A DNA stretch of 28,270 nt from JBNKFQ01 sp050289385 (lineage in GTDB: Bacteria; Pseudomonadota; Gammaproteobacteria; Pseudomonadales; Porticoccaceae), in contig JBNKFQ010000354.1 in the NCBI GenBank assembly GCA_050289385.1, forward strand, positions 1 to 28,270, in the 5' to 3' direction. Position numbers and translations under genes: made by a program. The notes beneath the pieces were generated by a model that saw nothing but the letters and a program-made list of their open reading frames with translations, did not search any database and had not been told where the DNA came from. Below are positions 8,177-15,259 of the stretch, piece by piece (position 1 is the stretch's first letter; every line of letters begins with the position of its first letter).

Positions 8177-10642
8177 TCAGAGCAATTCCAGTTCCACCAG
8201 CACAGCCAGGTGATCCGAGGCCAGTTGTGCCAGCTCGGTGCGTGGCACTTCCACATTCAAAACCTGCAAGTCGCCGCCGGTAAATATATGATCGATGCGC
8301 ACCCTCGGCAGTCGGCTGAAAAAAGTCGCTCGTGGCGAATGTTCGGGGCACATGCGCTGGGCGTCATCAAGTTGAGTCTGCAGGCGACGGTACACTGCCG
8401 ACCTGGGACCGGTGTTGAGATCTCCGCACAGAATCCGCGGTTCCTGGCAGTCGGGATGGCCCAGCCAGTCGGGACCCAGCAGTGCCTCGACCTGTCGGCG
8501 ACGCTCGGCCGGGGACAGGCCGAGGTGAGTATTGATCACCTGAACTTCGCGACCCCGGTGTTCCACAGCTACCCATAACGCGCCCCTTGGCTCAAACGGA
8601 ATTCTGCCACTGGAGCCGGGCAGGGCGCCGGTATGAACCAGTCGCATCGGCAAGTGAGAAAGAATGGCATCGCCATAGCGTTCCTCCTGGACTTTGAAGG
8701 AAGGGTGAAAGTGATATTCCATCTGCAGCAGGCGGGCAATTTCATGGGCCTGGTCGACGCCGCCGGTACGAGCCCGCTCCACGTCCAGTTCCTGCAGCGC
8801 AACAATATCCGGTTCGTGCCGGGCGATAACTCGCGCCACCCTTTCCGGTGACAGTTTGCCGTCGACACCAACACAGCGGTGCACATTGTAGGTCATCACC
8901 CGCAAGGACCTGGCCGCAGCGGCATCCCGTGCTTTTCGCACCGTTTCCGGGCCGGGGGAAGAGTGCAAAAATTGCCGCACCGCACGGCGCAAATCGACAA
9001 AACGCCAATAGCTGCGTTGCCGACCAGTGGATACGATATCAGCAGGTAGCAGCGCGAAGGCGTGGGTCTCATGGGGTCCGATACCACCGTGAGCGCCATT
9101 TTCCTGCGCGAAACTGATTGCCCGGATGTCCCCACGACTGTTGTCTCCACGACAGCTGTCCCCGCGACGGCCGTTCCCACGCGAGCCGGCCGCCCGCCAG
9201 CCGCAGATAACAAAATCGCCGCTGTCGGGGTGGTGGCAGAGTTCCACCAGATCGAGTACTACCTCTTCAGCAAAGGGGTGATCGGCCCCCACCAGGCGCA
9301 TACCGTCTTGAGGCAGACTCACTTCGCCTTCCGCGCACCAGCCGAGCACCTCGCTTTTTCGGTCAGGGTGAGTGGCTTTATAAAGTACCAGGGGTGCAGC
9401 GGTTGCTTCCACAATCAATTGTGCCATTGCTGCGCTGTTTACTATTTGTGTCTTCGGCAAATAAAGCATGGCAATGGGACCGAGTGTCGAGACACTGATC
9501 GGTTCACCATCTGTTATTGCCTGCTGGGGCTCGTCTATCGGAAACAGGCGTTGTACACGCCGACCGCCAAACAGGCGTACCCGTTGCAACTGGACGCCGC
9601 GGTGGCCACTGCTGCGGAAGGCAACGGGCCGTTGTTCGTACTGTGCGATAGCCGCGCTCAACGCTTCTGCAAATGGCTGGCCGTTTAGCTCCTGCCAGGG
9701 CCGGCTTTTTTCCTGGCCGTGGTCGGAAAAGATCCAGACATCGTAGTGGCGGTGCTTGGAGCGGTGCGCGGCGCGCCACAATCGGGCGATGCAGCGATCG
9801 ATACCTTTCAGGGTCCAGTGGGCGAAGGCCGAATCGGGTCCCCGGCGGTGGGCCTGCTCATCGTAGCCCAGATAATCCAGAAAGATTATCGGCAGGCCAC
9901 GGGCGATATCTATAGCGGCACCGATGGTCGCTAACTCCCGCATCAAGATCGTGATCACAATTCGGGTTGGGACAAACAACAGTTCTTTGGCCAGATCCTG
10001 CCCCTGTATCAAACCGCGAACACAGTCGATCAGCGCCAGCACCAACTCCACCACCAACAGCACAGCAGTGCGCAGCAAACTCCAGATATGGGTGACCAGC
10101 AGCAGTATTACCGCCAGTGGTTTGGCGTTGCGCAGCGCTGGTCCCCAACCCATGGACGCAGGGCAAAAGTGGGGTTCATCGGCACCGGCGCAAAAGATAC
10201 TGGCGTAGCAACTGCCGCCTTTCAGCAACGGCGCACTGCCCTCGCGCTGGAGCTGCTTTTCCACCCGCGAGGCAATGCCGGGTTCGTACATGCGCACCAG
10301 CTCCCCCGACCTCCGCTCCATAAAACCGAAGCCTGGTACAGCCTGCTTGACGCCGTAAAAAAGCTCCCCTTGCGCCGCAGGTGTTGAAGAGGGTACGCCC
10401 GCATAAAGGTCTTTCAGCTGGTAGTGCTGTTTGGTCAGCAAGCGTTTCAGAAATGGCATCTCTCCCCTTTCAAGAGCGCGCTCCAGTTCGGGACGAGAGA
10501 GGCCGTCAATCTGAATCAGTACCAGTCCGGCAGCATTTGTTGAGGCTTCGCTGGCGGCCAGGCCGAGTATTCGCGCGAGCCATTCACTGCGGGTCAAACG
10601 ACGGCGAAAGCGACGCAGGACAGTTTCTATGCTGACAATCAC
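8177..10642 (-). CDS. Fusion of an alkaline-phosphatase-superfamily phosphodiesterase and an EEP-family phosphodiesterase
   Basis: 821 residues, two enzyme domains. The N-terminal part (about 35-550) is of the nucleotide pyrophosphatase/phosphodiesterase branch of the alkaline phosphatase superfamily: LVLIQIDGLSRPE supplies the first metal aspartate, PSSTPAAQGELFYGVK the nucleophile region, DYLGYDEQAH and FSDHGQE further metal ligands, and GAHGG the last one. About residues 172-230 hold long hydrophobic stretches (AVILLLVTHIWSLL and following), likely a membrane hairpin inserted in this domain. The C-terminal part (about 580-821) is an endonuclease/exonuclease/phosphatase fold: YNVHRCVG, ALQELD, NTHLGLSPAERR, GDLNTGP, RIDHIF and SDHLAVL are all intact. 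GTG start with AAGGAT upstream. Last gene of its operon, 10 bp after the glycosyltransferase. Substrate unknown; a membrane lipid or phosphodiester is a guess from the context. Confidence 0.85.
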   Translation of the reverse strand: MIVSIETVLRRFRRRLTRSEWLARILGLAASEASTNAAGLVLIQIDGLSRPELERALERGEMPFLKRLLTKQHYQLKDLYAGVPSSTPAAQGELFYGVKQAVPGFGFMERRSGELVRMYEPGIASRVEKQLQREGSAPLLKGGSCYASIFCAGADEPHFCPASMGWGPALRNAKPLAVILLLVTHIWSLLRTAVLLVVELVLALIDCVRGLIQGQDLAKELLFVPTRIVITILMRELATIGAAIDIARGLPIIFLDYLGYDEQAHRRGPDSAFAHWTLKGIDRCIARLWRAAHRSKHRHYDVWIFSDHGQEKSRPWQELNGQPFAEALSAAIAQYEQRPVAFRSSGHRGVQLQRVRLFGGRRVQRLFPIDEPQQAITDGEPISVSTLGPIAMLYLPKTQIVNSAAMAQLIVEATAAPLVLYKATHPDRKSEVLGWCAEGEVSLPQDGMRLVGADHPFAEEVVLDLVELCHHPDSGDFVICGWRAAGSRGNGRRGDSCRGDNSRGDIRAISFAQENGAHGGIGPHETHAFALLPADIVSTGRQRSYWRFVDLRRAVRQFLHSSPGPETVRKARDAAAARSLRVMTYNVHRCVGVDGKLSPERVARVIARHEPDIVALQELDVERARTGGVDQAHEIARLLQMEYHFHPSFKVQEERYGDAILSHLPMRLVHTGALPGSSGRIPFEPRGALWVAVEHRGREVQVINTHLGLSPAERRRQVEALLGPDWLGHPDCQEPRILCGDLNTGPRSAVYRRLQTQLDDAQRMCPEHSPRATFFSRLPRVRIDHIFTGGDLQVLNVEVPRTELAQLASDHLAVLVELELL
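9128..9187 (-). repeat. 15-bp tandem repeat inside the AlkP-EEP gene (4 units)
   Basis: Four head-to-tail degenerate 15-bp units, plus-strand form GTCCCCACGACTGTT at 9128-9142 followed by three variants. On the coding strand they translate as GSRGN-GRRGD-SCRGD-NSRGD, residues about 486-505, in a loop shortly before the conserved GAHGG metal motif. The period keeps the frame. Confidence 0.85.
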
Positions 10643-10652
10643 AACCGTATCC

Positions 10653-11936
10653 TTATTGCTGCGGGTCTGGAGTTTGTCCGGTCAAGGCATTACCGGCGGC
10701 GCCAGCCACGCTTTCGATGATTTCCCATTCCGCCTGAATCAGGTGCTGAAGGCCGAGCCATTGTTGAAAGAGCGAGTCGTCGAGCAGACAAGACTGTCTG
10801 GTCAGGCGCTGGTAACAAGTCAGTGCCGCCTTTGCTGTGTTAGCCATTGAAAATGTTTTTGCGGTGTTGAGAGCGGCAGCCTTTACCGCCTGGTAGTCTT
10901 GTGCTGATAAAGATTTTACCCAGCGCAGTGCCGCTGCAAAGGCATCCACTGCGGGTTCTTTTAGCAAGCGTCCATTGTTACCGTCGACCACCACTTCGCG
11001 CGCACCGCTGGCATCCACTGCGACTACGGGAACGCCAGCGCTCATTGCCTCGGTGAGTACCATGCCCTGGGTTTCACTCTGTGAGGCGAAGGCAAATACA
11101 TCCATCGCACGGTAGGCGTCGCACAACTCGCTCGACTGCAGTGTTCCGAACAGGTGAAAGCGAGCCGCCAGACCACACTTTTGGAAAATCCTGGTCAGCT
11201 CAGCTGCCATTGATCCGCTGCCAGCTACCAGAAAGTGGGCATCGTTGTGTTCCTGTAAAAACGCCACCACGGCATCAGCCAAAAAAGACAGGTTTTTTTC
11301 CGGAGCCAGCCGCCCCAAATGGCCCACAACAAAAGCCGACGCCGGAATGTTGTGGCGGTCTCTGAATCGGCCACCATCACCACCCCTGAATCGGGCCAGG
11401 TCAACACCGGTTGGCACCACGTCAATGGGCGTAGTGACGCCGCGCTTGCCTAACAGATCGGCGATGCTTTCACTGGGAGCGAATACCTGGTTGGCGAGAT
11501 TGGCATAACGCGTCGACAGTTCAATCACAAATCGTTTCAACGTAGACGAATCAGCAGGCACGTAGTGGGTGTACTGTTCGTACAGAGTGTGGTGTGTAAA
11601 TACCAGTGGTAATTCACGGTAGCGCGCGATGCGCAGTGCCGTCATACCGAGCAAAAAGGGGTGGTGAGAATGAACAATATTCGGTTGAAAGCGGTCCAGC
11701 TCTTCTTGCAACAATCCCGACACGGGTAACACCACAGAGAAATCGCTGCCATTAAAGTTCTGAATGGCCGGAATGCGCACTACGTCCTCTTCCACATCAG
11801 GCTGTCCCTCAAAATCCGGGGCCACCACCAGCACGCGATGGCCCAGCTTGCGAAATTCACTGGCAAAGGCTGCCACCGAGCGCGCTACGCCGCCGACATG
11901 GGGCAGGTAGGTGTTGGTGAGCATAACGATATTCAT
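10653..11936 (-). CDS. GT4-family glycosyltransferase (possible glycolipid synthase)
   Basis: 427 residues, GT-B fold. N-terminus MNIVMLTNTYLPHVGGVARS carries the acceptor-side glycine-rich loop; HSHHPFLLGMTALRIAR and FTHHTLYEQYTHYVP follow; the donor half has VVPTGVDLARF, VGHLGRLAPEKN and an E-x7-E pair in SETQGMVLTEAMSAGVP. These blocks, notably THHTLYEQYTHY, resemble diacylglycerol alpha-glucosyltransferases and mannosyltransferases of GT4; the exact acceptor is not certain. ATG at 11936 is chosen because the homologous start is MNIVMLTN. The frame is open further upstream to 12194 but that part overlaps the glycosidase gene; an alternative ATG at 11963 would overlap its stop. The extra C-terminal 40 or so residues are Gln-rich and not conserved as far as I can tell. 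In operon with the glycosidase-like gene and AlkP-EEP. Confidence 0.9.
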   Translation of the reverse strand: MNIVMLTNTYLPHVGGVARSVAAFASEFRKLGHRVLVVAPDFEGQPDVEEDVVRIPAIQNFNGSDFSVVLPVSGLLQEELDRFQPNIVHSHHPFLLGMTALRIARYRELPLVFTHHTLYEQYTHYVPADSSTLKRFVIELSTRYANLANQVFAPSESIADLLGKRGVTTPIDVVPTGVDLARFRGGDGGRFRDRHNIPASAFVVGHLGRLAPEKNLSFLADAVVAFLQEHNDAHFLVAGSGSMAAELTRIFQKCGLAARFHLFGTLQSSELCDAYRAMDVFAFASQSETQGMVLTEAMSAGVPVVAVDASGAREVVVDGNNGRLLKEPAVDAFAAALRWVKSLSAQDYQAVKAAALNTAKTFSMANTAKAALTCYQRLTRQSCLLDDSLFQQWLGLQHLIQAEWEIIESVAGAAGNALTGQTPDPQQ

Positions 11937-11952
11937 GGCAAAGACTTTGACC

Positions 11953-14184
11953 TCATTCGACATAGATAGTGTTTGTGTTGCCCGCCGCGCAGACGTGCGC
12001 AAAGCCAGGCAGCCGGATCTCGATTGACGGAGCGTCGCCATACCAGCGACCGGACCAGCTGACCCTGGCGCTGCCCCGGTTGTGTTCAGCGATTTCGATC
12101 TCGATGGCGCCAAAGCGAGTAAGACAGGGGCCAAAACGGATGGGTTGTTGCGCGGGGTTGGCGCTGAGCCAGGCACGGGGGATCCCGGAGCCAAGAATCA
12201 GTCTCTCTCCCTCTTCGCGAACCAGGCAGTTGCGCTGCATGATCAGCCACTCTGCAGCCGCCCATACGTGCTGTCCATCGCCCATACAGCCGCCACCGGT
12301 GCGTGGGTGGATCGCTTCGGGCCACTGGCCGGTGGCCGAGGCCAGTTCCGCCACCGCCTTCATTAATTCAAGCGCTCGGTGATCGCCGTTGCGCAATAAC
12401 ACTTGAGCGATATGCAGGGTCAGGTAGGGGTTAACCCCCGAATGCACAATCTCATGAAAAAAAGCGTTTCTTACTGAGTGGCGCTCGAGCAGCAGATCGA
12501 CAGTGTCGAGCAGGCGCGGGTCATTGGCGGGAAACAGTTGCAGTGGATACCCTGCGGCCAGAGAGCCGACTGCGCCAGTGTCGAAGCGGCGGCCCGGGGC
12601 GGCAGGCATTGCCGCACGGCCGAGACGTTGTGCCGCCAAAGAAAGACTCTGGTTTACCGCGTCAAGAAACTCTTTCGCCTCCTGTTCCAACTCCAGTGCT
12701 TGTTCTGTCGCACCCTGGTGCCGGCAAAGTGCAGCGGCGCTGTACAGGCCGGCAATTCCCCAGAAATCATCCCAGTAATAACAATCGTTAGGCCCCAGGT
12801 GTTCGGCGCTGAACCCGGGCGGCAGCAGGCCACGGTTGGGGCCGTGTTTGAGGCGCTTGTTGGTAATCCACCGTGCACCGCGCCAAATAGCGCGCTGCCA
12901 TTCGGGTTTGAGCCCACTGTTGGTCAGTTCCAGATAGCGCTGCATTATCCACAGCGCCTGGCCGTTGCTGTCCCATTCGCCGTTTTGCGAATGGAAATAG
13001 CCATCGTGACGTTGTCTGTCCGGGAAGCCGTCAATCGCACGTTCGGCACGACCGGTCAGGCCAGCATAAATCAGTGCCTGAATAATAAAAGCGGCGTCGC
13101 GGAACCAGAAGCGGTGATACGTGTAGGGCCCTGGATAAACTTCGCCAGGTGAGTGCAACACCAAAGTGCGCAACGCTGCGTCGTACAGAAACTGAAAGTG
13201 ACTGTTCGGGACAGTGAGGCGGCAACAGCCACTCAACGCCTGTGACCAGTTGACAGGTTTGTGTTGGTGATCGTCTGGCAGCGGAATATTGATCACTGCT
13301 TTCAGTGGCTGTCGCGGCTCTATCGGGAACATTGCCGCCGCTGTTGCCATCCCGACGTCACACTCTGCCATGATTTGCTCATCGCGATCCAGAAGGTGGA
13401 ACCGAACGTCACCGTTGCGGTAGTTGGCAGCGTGATGTTGAGCCACGGGCTGATCAAAGTACACCAGATCATTGCCATTGATGGTCCATTGTCGGCGCTC
13501 ATTATCAAGCACGACCTGCTGAACAAAACTGATGCCTTCCGGATTGCAGGGGCGCAACGTGATAATGAGCCAGCCTTTTTCAGAGCAGGTGGCCTCGAAC
13601 TCCTGACCGCAGACCGGTTTGTCGTCATCCAGATACACTCGCGCCCTGTTGTGCAGGGTGAGGGTGTTATACCGGCTTTCGGTAACCACAGAGACACCGT
13701 CCTCAAGGTCCAGCCACTGGTTTACTTCGCTGGTGCGTGACGGCAACAGTAGATCGCCGTGTTCGCTCAGTACCCATGCGTCCAGCGACCAGCCGTCGAA
13801 CAAGGGAGTTAGTAGTCCGCGCGGGTCGACAATTGGCAGCGCGTCGTAATCGGGCCAGCCGACGGCGGTCCAGTTACGATGCGTAAAGTTGCAATGGCTC
13901 ATGGAAAATGCGCGCGGAATAAAAGCGTCGTCATGGGGGTTGAATTGACGTTCGATCCAATATGGCCAAACCCAGTCCAGATTGTTTTCGATAACGCGGC
14001 TGTTGATCAGGCCGCGGGCATGAAACACCATACCGGCACGCAGCAGTTCGATCGGTTCTGCCACTTCTGAAGGTTCGGCGAAGCGGCGCAATTGTGCGAT
14101 CAGCGCCACCGGGTCGAGAAAGCCGTGGGCGCTCGCCAGGCGACGCACCACAAAGCGCCAGGGGAACCATTTCATCCAGGCCAT
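11953..14184 (-). CDS. Six-hairpin glycosidase-like protein (amylo-alpha-1,6-glucosidase-like)
   Basis: 743 residues. The first third is a beta-rich N-terminal region; from about residue 340 the pattern is that of an (alpha/alpha)6 toroid: FQFLYDAALRTLVLHSPGEVYPGPYTYHRFWFRDAAFIIQALIYAG is read in separate blocks, with the acidic HRFWFRDAAF motif typical of glucoamylase and debranching-type catalytic domains, followed by HDGYFHSQNGEWDSNGQALW, CYYWDDFWGIAGLY and GQHVWAAAEWLIM. ATG at 14184 is chosen because AGGATT precedes it; an upstream in-frame ATG at 14217 lacks a site. No signal peptide is seen, so it is probably cytoplasmic. It could act on glycogen-like or glycolipid-linked sugars. Catalytic residues cannot be assigned without an alignment. 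It lies 39 bp after the TVP38 gene in the same operon. Confidence 0.75.
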   Translation of the reverse strand: MAWMKWFPWRFVVRRLASAHGFLDPVALIAQLRRFAEPSEVAEPIELLRAGMVFHARGLINSRVIENNLDWVWPYWIERQFNPHDDAFIPRAFSMSHCNFTHRNWTAVGWPDYDALPIVDPRGLLTPLFDGWSLDAWVLSEHGDLLLPSRTSEVNQWLDLEDGVSVVTESRYNTLTLHNRARVYLDDDKPVCGQEFEATCSEKGWLIITLRPCNPEGISFVQQVVLDNERRQWTINGNDLVYFDQPVAQHHAANYRNGDVRFHLLDRDEQIMAECDVGMATAAAMFPIEPRQPLKAVINIPLPDDHQHKPVNWSQALSGCCRLTVPNSHFQFLYDAALRTLVLHSPGEVYPGPYTYHRFWFRDAAFIIQALIYAGLTGRAERAIDGFPDRQRHDGYFHSQNGEWDSNGQALWIMQRYLELTNSGLKPEWQRAIWRGARWITNKRLKHGPNRGLLPPGFSAEHLGPNDCYYWDDFWGIAGLYSAAALCRHQGATEQALELEQEAKEFLDAVNQSLSLAAQRLGRAAMPAAPGRRFDTGAVGSLAAGYPLQLFPANDPRLLDTVDLLLERHSVRNAFFHEIVHSGVNPYLTLHIAQVLLRNGDHRALELMKAVAELASATGQWPEAIHPRTGGGCMGDGQHVWAAAEWLIMQRNCLVREEGERLILGSGIPRAWLSANPAQQPIRFGPCLTRFGAIEIEIAEHNRGSARVSWSGRWYGDAPSIEIRLPGFAHVCAAGNTNTIYVE

Positions 14185-14223
14185 GGGGTAAATCCTCGCG
14201 CGAGTGCGGTGGCGCAAGTCAAA

Positions 14224-14937
14224 TCACTTTTCATATTTTCCCTGATCGTTATTCGTCAGCATGCGGCGTGCAATACGGGACAAACCAATCATCGCAATGA
14301 CCACCAATACAAAACCGGCCCCATAAAACGCCCACTCCAGCGTTGAGCGTTCGGTATGGCGTTGACCCAGAGTGGAAATATCGGCGGCGATCGCGCCGAG
14401 GTAGACGTTGTGAAGTGAAAAGGGAATCACGCCGATAAAACTGCCGGTGATGAAGTCCCTGAGACTGACCGGTGTCAGACCGAAAAAATAGTTGGACAAT
14501 TTAAAAGGGAAAAACGGAACCAGCCGGGTAAGCATGACAATGCGTCTGCCCTCTGTCGCCAGGGTGGCATGGGCGCGTTGCAATTTAACGTGGGAGCGCA
14601 CAAAACGTTCAGCGCGGCGGCCAAACAGGTAGCGAGCAATTAAAAACGCCAATATCGCGCCGACGGTGGTGCCCAGTACCACCAGCACGGTACCTTTTAC
14701 CACCCCGAAAACAAAACCGGCGCCGGTGGTGAGCAGTACGCCGGGTAACACCAGTACCACGACGGCGGCCATAATCAGAATAAATAGCAAGGCCGCACCG
14801 GTGCCTCGCTGGTCGAGCCAGCGCAGCAGTGCCAGCACCTGTTGTTGTGTATCGAACCAGATCAGCACCGCCAATATCAGCGCCACAATCAGTGCACTGG
14901 TGGCGATACTCCAGACCGGCGAAGGTGTTGATGCCAT
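14224..14937 (-). CDS. TVP38/TMEM64 (DedA-superfamily) inner-membrane protein
   Basis: 237 residues with about five to six hydrophobic segments: near 12-28, 48-65, 66-100, 150-175 and 200-222. The SNARE-associated/VTT domain is marked by ALLFILIMAAVVVLVLPGVL, GAGFVFGVVKGTVLVVLGTT, FLIARYLFGRRAERFV and the signature LVPFFPFKLSNYFFGLTPVS. Family members are linked to lipid scrambling or carrier-lipid recycling and membrane homeostasis. First gene of the operon with the glycosidase-like, GT4 and AlkP-EEP genes, which supports an envelope or glycolipid role for the group. A perfect FNR box lies 50 bp upstream. Confidence 0.9.
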   Translation of the reverse strand: MASTPSPVWSIATSALIVALILAVLIWFDTQQQVLALLRWLDQRGTGAALLFILIMAAVVVLVLPGVLLTTGAGFVFGVVKGTVLVVLGTTVGAILAFLIARYLFGRRAERFVRSHVKLQRAHATLATEGRRIVMLTRLVPFFPFKLSNYFFGLTPVSLRDFITGSFIGVIPFSLHNVYLGAIAADISTLGQRHTERSTLEWAFYGAGFVLVVIAMIGLSRIARRMLTNNDQGKYEK

Positions 14938-14986
14938 AACAACTCCGAGGTTTTATTTCAGTTTGGTTTATAGCGGGGCGGAATTG

Positions 14987-15000
14987 TTGATACACGTCAA
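14987..15000. promoter_or_regulatory. FNR-type box between the TVP38 operon and the truncated four-helix-bundle gene
   Basis: TTGATACACGTCAA, a perfect TTGAY-N4-RTCAA match in a divergent intergenic region. On the minus strand the best -10-like hexamer, TATAAA (14972-14967), is only 24 bp from the box centre, so the class II geometry seen at other boxes is not clear here. It could serve either direction. Confidence 0.72.
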
Positions 15001-15067
15001 AATGCTGGCAGTATTGTGATCTGTGGTATCCCGGCTGCTGTTAGTGATATTCAGGGAGGAAATTGCC

Positions 15068-15259
15068 ATGTCCGGGCTGATTCAAAAACACGGTGGTTAT
15101 CGCAAACTCAAGAGTTTTCAGGTGGCTCAACTGGTTTATGACGTGACGGTGCGTTTTTGCGACACGTATATTGGCAAGCGCAGCCGCACTCACGACCAGA
15201 TGGTACAGGCTGCGCGCAGCGCGCGGCAACGACAGAACATCAACAGACCCCCGGAATAA
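15068..15259 (+). pseudogene. Truncated four-helix-bundle protein gene (23S rRNA-IVP-like)
   Basis: 63 codons starting at an ATG with a strong AGGGAGGAAAT ribosome site. The product starts GGYRKLKSFQVAQLVYDVTV, followed by RFCDTYIGKRSRTHDQMVQAARS, which is the first half of the S23/four-helix-bundle family; complete members normally continue with an QNIAEG-type segment and two or three more helices. Here the match stops after QAARS and the tail ARQRQNINRPPE is read from sequence antisense to the last codons of lon. The gene is therefore a 3'-truncated remnant joined to the lon end. The intact start and ribosome site mean a short peptide may still be made. Function of the family is unclear. 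Confidence 0.82.

Noticed and set aside
7682..8578. 298-codon plus-strand open frame
   Set aside because: It is antisense to glgP and the EEP domain, crosses their intergenic promoter, and its translation shows no family pattern.
11964..12194. N-terminal extension of the glycosyltransferase
   Set aside because: Overlaps the coding 3' end of the glycosidase-like gene; homologous proteins start at MNIVMLTN (11936).
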